A stretch of 21,798 nucleotides of DNA, taken from a virus. The position numbers and the translations under genes were made by a program. The notes under the pieces were generated by a model that did not search any database, was not told the DNA's origin, and worked only from the letters and a program-made list of their open reading frames with translations. Positions 13,036 to 20,993 of this stretch are shown here, one piece after another; position 1 is the stretch's first letter; every line of letters begins with the position of its first letter. The stretch lies in IMG/VR virus record IMGVR_UViG_3300044720_000102, positions 1-21,798 of that record, one strand, 5' to 3'.

Positions 13036-13206
13036 CCGCCCTGCCAAGCCCCCTGATGAGGGTCCGCGGACGCGGGGCGCTGACCTGCAGGTATGGGCGC
13101 CTAGGCCTCTGACCTGCGGTTTCTTTTGACCTGCGGTAGGGGGACCCCGCCCCAGGCCTCCCTTTTTTTCTCCCCGGAAGCGCCCAGATTGGGGGATCTG
13201 ATCACC
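13036..13206. other. Intergenic region, candidate cos site
   Basis: 171 bp without a gene lie between the HNH and small-terminase genes. They contain a 10-bp palindrome GTCCGCGGAC (13062-13071), a TGACCTGC repeat series (13081, 13110, 13127), a short GGGGG/CCCC symmetry at 13139-13148, AGGCCTC twice, and a run of seven T (13163-13169) after GC-rich sequence. This is where cos lies in related phages. The exact cut point cannot be deduced. Confidence 0.45.
13081..13137 (+). repeat. TGACCTGC direct repeats
   Basis: TGACCTGCGGT occurs exactly at 13110-13120 and 13127-13137, 17 bp apart, and a variant TGACCTGCAGG at 13081-13091. A fourth copy of the core TGACCTGCGG is at 12548-12557. They are outside coding sequence and could be binding sites for the HTH-bearing small terminase (cosB-like). 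Confidence 0.6.
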
Positions 13207-13770
13207 GTGACAACCGATCGGATCACTTCGATTAGCGATGCGATCGCCGAGGCGATTCGTGCAGGTAGGAAGCGTGAAGGCCTCACCCGAGCGGAGTTCG
13301 CGACGGCCGCGTGGGACGCCGGTGCGCCGACGGACTTCAGCGCCGCGGTGGTCGGCTACATCGAGACCGGCCGCCGCGACAAGGACGGACGCCGCAAGCG
13401 CGAAGTCACCGTCGACGAGGCCGTGTTCCTCGCGGCCGCGCTCGGCACGACGGTGCTGGAGCTGCTCGGCGAGCACGCGCACCTGTACGGCACGGAGGAG
13501 AAGGAGCGGTGCTCGGCGTGCGAGAGCCGCGGCGGCGCGGTCCTGGCGCAGGCCCGGCTCGACATCGAGGACCTGGGCGACCTGGCCGACGTCGAACCGA
13601 CGCTCGCCCAGCTGATCTACGCGCTCGCGTCCGCCGTGGACGCCGGTGGCGACAAGCTGCCGAGCCTGGCGAAGGAGTTGCGCGAGACGCTCAAGCTGCT
13701 CATCGGTGCTCGCGCGGTCGAGCCTCCTGCCGAGGAGGACGACCTTGACGACGCTGGAGAGCCGGACTGA
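13207..13770 (+). CDS. terS: Terminase small subunit candidate with HTH
   Basis: This protein of about 187 aa has an N-terminal HTH-like domain (EAIRAGRKREGLTRAEFATAA, then a VVGYIETGRRDKDGR segment and VDEAVFLAAALGTTVLELL). The C-terminal helical region (TLAQLIYALASAVDAGG, LAKELRETLKLLIG) resembles the end of actinophage small terminases. It should recognise the packaging site and deliver DNA to the large subunit. The next gene is the large terminase, and it overlaps the last 26 nt. I take GTG at 13207 as start; the frame is open further upstream, but that sequence is repeat-rich and non-coding in style. A plain XRE regulator is the alternative. Confidence 0.75.
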   Translation: MTTDRITSISDAIAEAIRAGRKREGLTRAEFATAAWDAGAPTDFSAAVVGYIETGRRDKDGRRKREVTVDEAVFLAAALGTTVLELLGEHAHLYGTEEKERCSACESRGGAVLAQARLDIEDLGDLADVEPTLAQLIYALASAVDAGGDKLPSLAKELRETLKLLIGARAVEPPAEEDDLDDAGEPD

Positions 13771-15286
13771 GTTCCTGCGGGCCCAGCTGCAGGAGCTGTA
13801 CGGGTTGCAGTGCATCCCGATGTGGGGCACCCCGCGCAACCTGGAACGCAAGACCTACGGCGGGAAGGCCGCGAAGTTCGCGGAGGCGCTCGGCACGCCG
13901 TTCATGCCGTGGCAGCGCTACGTCGCCGACGTCGTCCTGGAGGTCGACCCGTACACCGGGCTGCTGGCCTACCGGGAAGTGCTGCTCATGGTGCCCCGGC
14001 AGTCGGGCAAGACCACGCTGGAGCTGGCGGTCATGGCGTGGCGGGCGTCCGCCTGGCCCCGACAGAACATCCTGTACTCCGCCCAGACCCGCAACGACGC
14101 CCGCAAGAAGTGGGAAGAGGACCACGTCCCCGCGCTACTGGGCGCACCGTCGATCGCCAAGCGCATCCGCCAGGTGGTCATGGCCAACGGCCGCGAGTCG
14201 ATCAAGTTCCACAACCGGTCGACCTGGGGCATCGTGTCCAACACGGAGAAGGCCGGGCACGGCCCGACGCTGGACATGGGCCTGATCGACGAGGGCTTCT
14301 CGCACGAGGACGACCGCATGGAGCAGGCGTTCTCCCCTGCCATGATCACCCGGCCGCAGCCGCAGACGTGGCTGGTGTCCACCGCGGGCACCGCGAAGTC
14401 GTTGTTCCTCAACGACAAGCGCGAGTTGGGCCGCGAGGTAATCGAGTCCGGCGAGCCCTCGCGCATGGCGGTGTTCGACTGGACCGGTGCCGCGTCGGCG
14501 AAGGAGAAGTACGACCGGACCGACCGGCGGGTGTGGCGACGCACAATGCCCGCGCTCGGCCACACCATCACCGAAGAGGACGTCGCGGCCACGCTGGCGT
14601 CGATGCAGAAGAACCTCCTCGGGTTCGACCGGGCTTTCCTGAACATCACGCGCCTTGAGGTCGTCGAGGACGACCCGAACGTCCCGTCCGACGTGTGGCC
14701 GGACCTGGTCGACGAGGACTCCCGGCCGGGCACGGACATCGCCCTGGCCATCGACGTCACGCCCTCGCGCGACTACGCCTCGATCTCCTCGGCGAGCCTG
14801 CGCCCCGACGGCAAGATGCACCTGGAGCTGATCGACCACCGCTCCGGAACCGATTGGGTCGCCGGACGTGCGGCCGAGCTGGTCACGAAGTACAACGCGG
14901 TCGGCCTGGCGCTGGACCTGGCGGGCCCGGCCGGGTCGCTGCTGATCCCGCTGGAGAAGCTCGGCATCCGACGCCCCGAGGACCCGGCCAAGCCCAAGCG
15001 CCGACAGCTGGCGATCCCCACCGTCCAACAGGTCGCCGCGGCGTGCGCCGACTTCACCGACGCCGCACGCAATGACCTGTTGCGGCACGCCGACGCGGTG
15101 CCGCTCAACGTCGCCGTCGCCGGGGCACGCAGCCGCCCACTGGGCGACGGCGGCTACGGCTGGGGCCGCAAGTCCTCGGGCATCGACATCAGTCCGCTGG
15201 TCGCCACCACGTTGGCGCGCTGGGTGTTCGAGACCCGCGCGCACCTGGTCAAGGACGACTACGACCCGCTGTCCAACATCTGGTGA
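13745..15286 (+). CDS. terL: Terminase large subunit
   Basis: This protein of about 513 aa is the packaging motor. The ATPase domain has a Walker A motif MVPRQSGKT (83-90 region), the Walker B motif LDMGLIDEG with D182 and E183, and a VSTAGTA coupling motif. The nuclease domain shows acidic clusters DIALAIDVTPSRDYASI and LALDLAGPAG, with a final acidic DDYDPL. Length fits a phage terminase of the HK97-type group. I chose the TTG at 13745, which has GAGGAGG 6 nt upstream and overlaps the small-subunit gene by 26 nt; the open frame further upstream overlaps that gene without support. It cuts the cos site together with the HNH protein and the small subunit. Confidence 0.95.
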   Translation: MTTLESRTEFLRAQLQELYGLQCIPMWGTPRNLERKTYGGKAAKFAEALGTPFMPWQRYVADVVLEVDPYTGLLAYREVLLMVPRQSGKTTLELAVMAWRASAWPRQNILYSAQTRNDARKKWEEDHVPALLGAPSIAKRIRQVVMANGRESIKFHNRSTWGIVSNTEKAGHGPTLDMGLIDEGFSHEDDRMEQAFSPAMITRPQPQTWLVSTAGTAKSLFLNDKRELGREVIESGEPSRMAVFDWTGAASAKEKYDRTDRRVWRRTMPALGHTITEEDVAATLASMQKNLLGFDRAFLNITRLEVVEDDPNVPSDVWPDLVDEDSRPGTDIALAIDVTPSRDYASISSASLRPDGKMHLELIDHRSGTDWVAGRAAELVTKYNAVGLALDLAGPAGSLLIPLEKLGIRRPEDPAKPKRRQLAIPTVQQVAAACADFTDAARNDLLRHADAVPLNVAVAGARSRPLGDGGYGWGRKSSGIDISPLVATTLARWVFETRAHLVKDDYDPLSNIW

Positions 15287-15294
15287 GAGGAGCC

Positions 15295-15570
15295 ATGGTG
15301 GCCAAGCCCAAGCCCTCTCGGATCCGCGAGCAGGCCCACCGATTCCTACTCGGTGCGGCTGTCCTGGCGGGCCACGCTTGGCGGGGCGTGGCCCGCTACG
15401 GGACCGCAGTCGGTGGCGTCGTGCTGTTGTCGGTGGGCGCCGCCCAGGTGTACGGCCCGGCCGGGCTGATCGTCGCCGGTGCCCTGCTGCTCGGAGACCG
15501 GGTGGTCGACGACTACCGGACCGACCGCGACCAGCGCCAGGCGCAGCAGCGGGGAGGGGAGCAGCAGTGA
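15295..15570 (+). CDS. Small membrane protein between terminase and portal
   Basis: This 91-aa protein has a basic N terminus (AKPKPSRIREQAHRF), two hydrophobic stretches (FLLGAAVLAGHAW and TAVGGVVLLSVGAAQVYGPAGLIVAGALLLG) and a charged tail (DDYRTDRDQRQAQQRGG). Small membrane proteins at this position are seen in other actinophages; the role is unknown. Starts are ambiguous: GTG at 15283 overlaps the terminase stop, while ATG at 15295 follows GAGAGGAG closely. The end overlaps the portal start (GTGA). Confidence 0.7.
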   Translation: MVAKPKPSRIREQAHRFLLGAAVLAGHAWRGVARYGTAVGGVVLLSVGAAQVYGPAGLIVAGALLLGDRVVDDYRTDRDQRQAQQRGGEQQ

Positions 15571-16763
15571 GCTACCTGACCGGCACCCACCAGCCGCAGC
15601 GCGCGAACGCCCCACTTCGGCCCTGGTACCAGTACGTGGCCGGGAGTTCGGAGTTCGGCGGGTCCTACGCCGAGGTGCCGCTGGGTTCACCGGAGTCGGT
15701 GATGCAGGCCGTCGCGGTCGGGTCGTCGGTGGACCTGCTGGCGTCGCTGGCCTCCGAGCTGCCGATCGACGTGTTCTCGGGCAACGGGTCGGACCGGCAG
15801 TCGCTTCCCACGCCGGGCTACCTGCTCGACCCCGCCGGGGACGGGCACGGCCTGGAGGACTGGGTGTACCAGCTGATCGTGTCGTGGCTGCTGCGCGGCA
15901 ACGTGTTCGGCAACATCCTGGAGCAGAGCCGCGGCTACCCGACACAGGTCGTGTGGCACTACCCGGACTCGGTGAACGGGTGGCTCGACGGCAACGGCGA
16001 CGTGTCGTGGTCGGTGGACGGCAAGCCGGTCACCGACCTGTCGACGTTCATCCACCGGCGCGTCAACCCGATGCCCGGCGTCGTGCTGGGCATGTCGCCG
16101 GTGCAGCGGCACGCCCGCACCATCGGCCTGAACCTGGTGGCCACGCAGTTCGGGCTGCAGTGGTTCACCGACGGCGCGCACCCCGGCGCGATGCTGACCA
16201 ACTCCGAGGCCGACCTGAAGGACGAGGCAGTCGTCCGCAAGGTCAAGGACCGGTTCCTGGCCGTCATCCGCGGCACCCGCGAACCACTGGTGCTGGGCAA
16301 GGGGTGGGACTACAAGCCGATCCAGCTCAAGCCCGAGGAGTCGCAGTTCCTGCAGACGCAGGGCTACAGCGCCGCGGACTGCTGCCGGATCTTCGGGCCC
16401 GGTATCGCCGAGGTGCTCGGCTACGAGTCCGGCGGGTCGCTGACCTACTCCAATGTGGAGAGTCGCAGCACGCACCTGTTGGTGTACGCGCTGAACCGGT
16501 GGTTGCGCCGCGTCGACCGGCTGCTGACGTCGATGCTCCCGGCGGGGCAGTACGCGCGGATCGACCGCGACGGCGTGCTGCAGTCCACGACCCTGGAGCG
16601 CTACCGCTCGCACGACCTGGCGCTGCGCGGCCGGTGGAAGACCGTCAACGAGATCCGCAACCGCGAGCACCTGCCGCGTGTCGCGTGGGGCGACGAACCG
16701 AACCCGCCGTCCGGGCAGGCGCCCGGCACGGACCCGAACAACACCGAGGACGGGAAGTCATGA
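15567..16763 (+). CDS. Portal protein (HK97 family)
   Basis: This 398-aa protein forms the ring through which DNA enters the head. Typical portal sequence features are YAEVPLGSPESVMQAVAVGSSVDLLASLASELPIDV at the start, then WVYQLIVSWLLRGNVFGNIL, the FIHRRVNPMPGVVLGMSPVQ wing, and the YSAADCCRIFGPGIAEVLGY and SLTYSNVES segments seen in HK97-type portals. Start GTG at 15567 overlaps the previous stop (GTGA) and has GGGGAGGGGAG upstream. Its position between terminase and protease is standard. The tail is Pro/Asn-rich. The protease gene begins in an ATGA overlap at its end. Confidence 0.93.
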   Translation: MSYLTGTHQPQRANAPLRPWYQYVAGSSEFGGSYAEVPLGSPESVMQAVAVGSSVDLLASLASELPIDVFSGNGSDRQSLPTPGYLLDPAGDGHGLEDWVYQLIVSWLLRGNVFGNILEQSRGYPTQVVWHYPDSVNGWLDGNGDVSWSVDGKPVTDLSTFIHRRVNPMPGVVLGMSPVQRHARTIGLNLVATQFGLQWFTDGAHPGAMLTNSEADLKDEAVVRKVKDRFLAVIRGTREPLVLGKGWDYKPIQLKPEESQFLQTQGYSAADCCRIFGPGIAEVLGYESGGSLTYSNVESRSTHLLVYALNRWLRRVDRLLTSMLPAGQYARIDRDGVLQSTTLERYRSHDLALRGRWKTVNEIRNREHLPRVAWGDEPNPPSGQAPGTDPNNTEDGKS

Positions 16764-17584
16764 GCGTTGCGACCCTGCCCGGCCTGGAGATCGTCCGGGC
16801 CGTGCCGACCGTGGTCCGCACCCTGCGGGCCGACCCCGCCGCCGACGCGGCCGACGACCAGGCCGTGGCGGCGATGCCGACCATGGAGGTGCGGTTCAGC
16901 CCGTTCGGCACCTGGTACGAGATCAACTCCTGGTGGGAGGGTCGTTTCCTGGAGCGGACCGTCAAGGGTGCGTTCAAGAAGACGATCAGCGAGAACGGGC
17001 AGAACGTCCGGTGCCTCTACGACCACGGGTACGACTACCAGATCGGGAACAAGGTCCTCGGCGCGATCGACGATCTGCGCGAGGACAGCGACAGCGCGGT
17101 CGGTGTGGTGCCGCTGTTCGACACCCATTACTGCCGCGAGCTGCTGCCCGGTCTGGAGGCCGGTGTCTACGGCTCCTCGTTCCGGTTTCGGGTGATCCAG
17201 GAGTCGTGGAACGAGGAGCCCGGCAAGTCCGAGTACAACCCGGACGCGCTGCCCGAGCGGACGATCACCGAGGTCCGGCTGTTCGAGTTCGGGCCGGTGA
17301 CCTTCCCTGCAAACCCTGATGCGACCGCCGGTGTGCGGTCGCTGACCGATTCGTTCTACGAGCGCCTGGCCGCTCGCGACCCCCAGCGGGTCGACGAGCT
17401 GCGCTCGCGCATGAGCACCATCCGCACTCCCGACGACGCCGCAGCCGCCCGGACGGGCACTGGGGCAGCGGGAGCCGCGACCACCACCGACGAGCCGGCC
17501 CCGCGCCACTCGGGCGGACTGACCCACGCGCAGCGGCGCGTGCGTCTTCACCCGTACCTGCAGAAGACAGGAGCACCCTCATGA
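16760..17584 (+). CDS. Prohead protease (HK97 family, S78/U35)
   Basis: This 274-aa protein processes the head precursor. The core shows FSPFGTWYEINSWWEGRFLER, the catalytic His in LYDHGYDY (H89), the Ser in YGSSFRFRV (S139 or S140), and ITEVRLFEFGPVTFPANPDA, the closing segment typical of phage prohead proteases. Residues after about 210 form a disordered Ala/Thr/Arg-rich extension. It starts in an ATGA overlap with the portal gene and ends in an ATGA overlap with the capsid gene, so all three are coupled. It would cut the N-terminal delta domain of the capsid protein. Confidence 0.93.
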   Translation: MSVATLPGLEIVRAVPTVVRTLRADPAADAADDQAVAAMPTMEVRFSPFGTWYEINSWWEGRFLERTVKGAFKKTISENGQNVRCLYDHGYDYQIGNKVLGAIDDLREDSDSAVGVVPLFDTHYCRELLPGLEAGVYGSSFRFRVIQESWNEEPGKSEYNPDALPERTITEVRLFEFGPVTFPANPDATAGVRSLTDSFYERLAARDPQRVDELRSRMSTIRTPDDAAAARTGTGAAGAATTTDEPAPRHSGGLTHAQRRVRLHPYLQKTGAPS

Positions 17585-18963
17585 CCCTGGAGGAGCTGCG
17601 CGCACGGCTCGACGCGATCGAGGCCGAGCGCGCCACCATCCACCAGACCGCCGGTGACGCCGCGCTCGACGAGACGCAGCAGACCCGGTGGGACGCACTG
17701 GACACCGAGGAGGTGGACGTCCGTGCGCAGCTGGTCACCGCCGAGGTGGAGGACCGCGCGGCGCGGGCGGCTCGCGTCGCCGCGTCGCGGTCCCAGTTCG
17801 GCGCCCGGTTCAACCCGACCCAGGACCCGCACGCCGCGCTGCTGGGCGGCGGTGCGTCGCGGCAGGCGCTGATCGACGGCAACCTGCGCGCGATGGACGG
17901 GCGCATCGACGACGCCGGGGAACAGCGCGCGTTCGAGCGGACGCTGCGCCGTCACGCCAGGGACATCCAGTGGGCGCAGCAGCTGCTCGCCCGGTCGACC
18001 CCGGCCTACGAGTCCGGGTGGCTCAAGCTCATGCGTGGTGAGGGGATCCTGCTCACCAACGAGGAGCGCGCGGCGATGGCCGTGGGCACCAACACCGCGG
18101 GCGGGTACTTGGTGCCCACGCACCTGGACCCGACGCTGATCCTGACCAGCGAGGGGTCGGACAACACGCTGCGCCAGCTGGCGCGGGTGGTCACTCTGAC
18201 CGTGGGCAACACCTGGCACGGCGTGAGCACGGCGGGGGTCACCGCGTCGTTCGACGGCGAACTGGCCGAGGTGTCCGACGACAGCCCGGCGGTGGACACC
18301 GAGGGCATCCCGGTGCACCAGGCGCAGGCCTTCGTCCAGGCGTCGTTCCAGGCGTTCGAGGACATCGCGGGCCTGGAGTCCGACGTGCGCATGCTGTTTG
18401 CCGACGCCAAGGACCGGTTGGAGGGCGACAAGTACAACAACGGTTCGGGCACCGGCGAGCCGAAGGGCATCTTCACCGCGCTCGACGCGAACACCAACGT
18501 CGAGATCGTGTCCACCACCGCGGCGACGATCGGCATCGTCGATCTCAACGCCGTGTACCGCGGGGTGGCCAAGCGGTGGCGTCGGCGCGGCACCTGGCAC
18601 ATGAACAGCCTGTACTCGCTGGCGATCAAGGGCCTGGGCACGCAGGTGTCCAACGCCTACTCCGGTGACCTCACGCAGGCGCCGACCGATTTCATCCTCG
18701 GTCGGCCGGTGAACGAGGACGAGGACGCCCCGGACACCCAGACCACCACGACCCGCGACAACGAGATCGCGTTCGGGGACTTCTCGAACTTCCTGATCAT
18801 CGACAAGCCGGGCTCGTTCGCGGTCGAGTTCATCCCGAACCTGTTCCACGTCAACAACAACCTGCCCAACGGGCGGCGCGGGTGGCTGGCGCACTGGCGT
18901 ACCGGGTCCGACTCGGTCAACGACGTCGCGTTCCGGCTGCTGCAGGACAAGACCAGCGCCTGA
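17581..18963 (+). CDS. Major capsid protein (HK97 fold)
   Basis: This 460-aa protein has a long N-terminal helical region (about 1-70, LEELRARLDAIEAERATI and a heptad-rich TAEVEDRAARAARVAA) that fits the scaffolding delta domain removed by the protease. The HK97 core starts around GGYLVPTHLDPTLIL, followed by the E-loop-like region with TASFDGELAEVSDDSPAVDTEG, and contains the characteristic FQAFEDIAGLESDVRMLFADAKDRLEGDKYNNGSGTGEPKGI segment. The end (RLLQDKTSA) is typical. Starts in an ATGA overlap with the protease gene and is followed by a very strong hairpin. Confidence 0.94.
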   Translation: MTLEELRARLDAIEAERATIHQTAGDAALDETQQTRWDALDTEEVDVRAQLVTAEVEDRAARAARVAASRSQFGARFNPTQDPHAALLGGGASRQALIDGNLRAMDGRIDDAGEQRAFERTLRRHARDIQWAQQLLARSTPAYESGWLKLMRGEGILLTNEERAAMAVGTNTAGGYLVPTHLDPTLILTSEGSDNTLRQLARVVTLTVGNTWHGVSTAGVTASFDGELAEVSDDSPAVDTEGIPVHQAQAFVQASFQAFEDIAGLESDVRMLFADAKDRLEGDKYNNGSGTGEPKGIFTALDANTNVEIVSTTAATIGIVDLNAVYRGVAKRWRRRGTWHMNSLYSLAIKGLGTQVSNAYSGDLTQAPTDFILGRPVNEDEDAPDTQTTTTRDNEIAFGDFSNFLIIDKPGSFAVEFIPNLFHVNNNLPNGRRGWLAHWRTGSDSVNDVAFRLLQDKTSA

Positions 18964-18978
18964 CCGACCGCACGACCT

Positions 18979-19012
18979 GGTGGCCCACCGGACCTCGTTC
19001 CGGTGGGCCACC
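18979..19012 (+). terminator. Strong hairpin after the capsid gene
   Basis: A perfect 14-bp stem (GGTGGCCCACCGGA with TCCGGTGGGCCACC) closes a 6-nt loop 16 nt after the capsid stop. No T-run follows. It probably ends or attenuates transcription so that capsid mRNA exceeds the downstream genes, or protects the mRNA 3' end. Confidence 0.75.
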
Positions 19013-19059
19013 GGCGTTCCACCCCCGACCGTCCGGATTACCTCGAGGAGGACCCCGTC

Positions 19060-19404
19060 ATGTCCGACGAGCAGACCCCGCCACCTGCGCCGCCCATGGT
19101 CGAGACCACGCCGCCGCCCGCGCCGCCCGTTGCGGACGAGCCCGCGCCTGCCAGGGGGCACTTCGTGCGCGTGCGGCAGATCCCTTCGGCGGTCGTGCAC
19201 CCCGAGCACGGCGCGTTCGTCACCCCGCGCGCCGGTGACCGGTACCCGGCCGACGACCCGCTGGTGGTCGAGTACCCGTGGCTGTTCGAGGACCAGGACG
19301 TCGCGGTGCCCGAGGATGCCGCCGAGTCGGTCCGGATCGGCCCGGTCGAGGACGCCACCGCCAACCCCGGCCAGAAGCGCAACACGCGCCGTCCGCGCGG
19401 ATGA
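19060..19404 (+). CDS. Small head-associated protein, unknown
   Basis: This 114-aa protein has a Pro-rich N terminus (TPPPAPPMVETTPPPAPP), then a beta-rich region (GHFVRVRQIPSAVVHPEHGAFVTPRAGDRYPADDPLVVEYPWLF). Similar short proteins with a YPADDPLV.xYPWLF-like ending follow the capsid gene in other actinophages; a head decoration or completion role is likely but unproven. GAGGAGG lies 8 nt before the ATG. Its end overlaps the next gene by ATGA. Confidence 0.75.
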   Translation: MSDEQTPPPAPPMVETTPPPAPPVADEPAPARGHFVRVRQIPSAVVHPEHGAFVTPRAGDRYPADDPLVVEYPWLFEDQDVAVPEDAAESVRIGPVEDATANPGQKRNTRRPRG

Positions 19405-20174
19405 GCGCCCCTCAGACCGTGGTACCGGGTTCCGTGGTCGTCGGCTATCTCGACGGCGGGACCTGGGCCGCCTGCTTCGGCCTGAGCTACCGCGACCTGC
19501 TGCTCTACGACCTGACCCACGAGGGCCGGATCGTCCGCGAAGGCGGCACCGAGCTGCGCGCGGTCACCGGCAGTGGCGGGATCCCGACCAACCGGAACAA
19601 GGTCGCCAGAGACTTCCTCGACGGCACTGACGGCGAGTGGCTGTTCATGGTGGACAGCGACATGGGGTTCGCGGCCGACACTGTGGACCGGCTCGTCGCC
19701 GCGGCCGATCCGGCCGAGCGCCCGGTCCTGGGCGGGTTGTGCTTCGCGCTGAAGAAGTCGGGCACCGGCGAGTTCTACGCCGAGCGGTACCGGATCCAGC
19801 CGACCGCGTACGAGTTCCTGGACCTCGGCGACGAGGTGGGGTTCCGGCCGGTCATGGACTACCCGCGCGACCAGGTGATCGCCGTCGCGGGCACCGGCGC
19901 GGCGTGCGTGCTGATCCATCGCGACGCACTCCTGGCGGTGCGCGAGCACCACGGCGGTGACGTGTGGTTCGACCCGATCACGCACCCGACCGGCGACAAG
20001 GGCAAGCCGAGGACCTTCAGCGAGGACCTGAGCTTCTGCGTGCGCCTGGCCGCTGCCGGTGTGCCGCTGCACCTGCATACCGGCGTCCGGACGACGCACG
20101 ACAAGCACGGCGTGTTCCTCGACGAGGAGACGTTCGACGCCAGCCGCCAGGCGGCGCCTGGCCCGAGCAACTGA
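19401..20174 (+). CDS. Glycosyltransferase-like protein in the head module
   Basis: This 257-aa protein resembles GT-A type glycosyltransferases: an N-terminal Rossmann-like region (VVVGYLDGGTWAACFGLSY), an asparagine/arginine turn TNRNKVARDFL, the metal-binding MVDSDMGF with D85-S86-D87 (D-x-D), and SEDLSFCVRLAAAGV (E208, D209), the acidic motif after the acceptor loop, with a late HTGVRTTHDKHG. It would transfer a sugar from a nucleotide sugar, with phage head or tail protein as a possible target. The location in the structural operon supports that reading. The start is an ATG in an ATGA overlap; GAGGAGG precedes the next gene. Confidence 0.8.
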   Translation: MSAPQTVVPGSVVVGYLDGGTWAACFGLSYRDLLLYDLTHEGRIVREGGTELRAVTGSGGIPTNRNKVARDFLDGTDGEWLFMVDSDMGFAADTVDRLVAAADPAERPVLGGLCFALKKSGTGEFYAERYRIQPTAYEFLDLGDEVGFRPVMDYPRDQVIAVAGTGAACVLIHRDALLAVREHHGGDVWFDPITHPTGDKGKPRTFSEDLSFCVRLAAAGVPLHLHTGVRTTHDKHGVFLDEETFDASRQAAPGPSN

Positions 20175-20183
20175 GGAGGAACC

Positions 20184-20993
20184 GTGGCCTACGACGTGGG
20201 TGACACCGCGCGACTGCGGTTCGAGGTGCGCGACGCCACCGGTGCGCTCGTGACGCCGGGCGGCGCGGTGACCCTCACCATCACGCTGCCCGACGGCACG
20301 ACGACCTCACCGGCGAACACATCCCCGGCAACCGGGGTGTACGTCGCCAGCTACCTCACGGCGCAGACCGGGCGTCACCTTGTGCGCTGGGTCGCGGCCG
20401 GATCCGACGCGACCAGCGACACCGACATCCTCGACGTCCGCCCGGCCGAACGTGGCTGGCTGCTGTCCAAGGCGGACGCCCGAAGGACGCTGAACCTGCG
20501 CAGCACCACCGACGACGCCGAGGTCCTGGACTGGCTCGGCGCCACCACCCAGGTGATCGAGCGCCACACCGGCCGCGCCTGGGTGCAGCGCACCCACACC
20601 GAGACGGTACGAGGCGGACGTGCGGGCATCCCGCTGATCTGGGAGCCGATCAAGTCGGTCGTCAGCATGGTGCCGTTGCTGAGCTTCGGCACCACCTACC
20701 TAGCGGCGGCCCTGGTGTGGAACTCGTCCGGGATCCTCAAACTGGCCAACGGTTTGAGCTTCGATCCGGGCGAGTACACGGTGACCTACGTGGCTGGCGA
20801 CAACACTGCGATTCCAGAGAACGTCGCCGCGGCCGCCCGGATCATTCTCGACCACCTGTGGCAGACCCAACGCGGTAGCGGCAGCCTGCCCAGTCGCGAC
20901 GACGAGGACTTCCCGTTCGACCCGCGGGCCGGGTACGCCATCCCCAACCGGGCGGCCGAGCTGCTCGGCGGCACGGTGGGAGGTTTCGCCTGA
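20184..20993 (+). CDS. Head-tail connector with N-terminal Ig-like domain
   Basis: This 269-aa protein is a fusion. Residues 1 to about 88 are beta-rich (VGDTARLRFEVRDATGALVTP, AVTLTITLPDGTT) and look like an Ig-like domain. Residues 90-269 match head-tail connector proteins (gp6-like): LLSKADARRTLNLRSTTDDAEVLDWLGATTQVIERHTGRAW, PIKSVVSMVPLL, GEYTVTYVAG, and IPENVAAAARIILDHLWQTQRG. Start GTG at 20184 has GAGGAGGAA 5 nt upstream; the end overlaps the next ATG (TGATG). Connector role is fairly sure; the Ig-like part is by eye. Confidence 0.85.
   Translation: MAYDVGDTARLRFEVRDATGALVTPGGAVTLTITLPDGTTTSPANTSPATGVYVASYLTAQTGRHLVRWVAAGSDATSDTDILDVRPAERGWLLSKADARRTLNLRSTTDDAEVLDWLGATTQVIERHTGRAWVQRTHTETVRGGRAGIPLIWEPIKSVVSMVPLLSFGTTYLAAALVWNSSGILKLANGLSFDPGEYTVTYVAGDNTAIPENVAAAARIILDHLWQTQRGSGSLPSRDDEDFPFDPRAGYAIPNRAAELLGGTVGGFA

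Noticed and set aside
17548-19209. Long antisense open frame (553 codons) opposite the capsid gene
   Set aside because: High-GC shadow frame; the plus strand has a clear HK97 capsid protein and the antisense sequence shows no domain.
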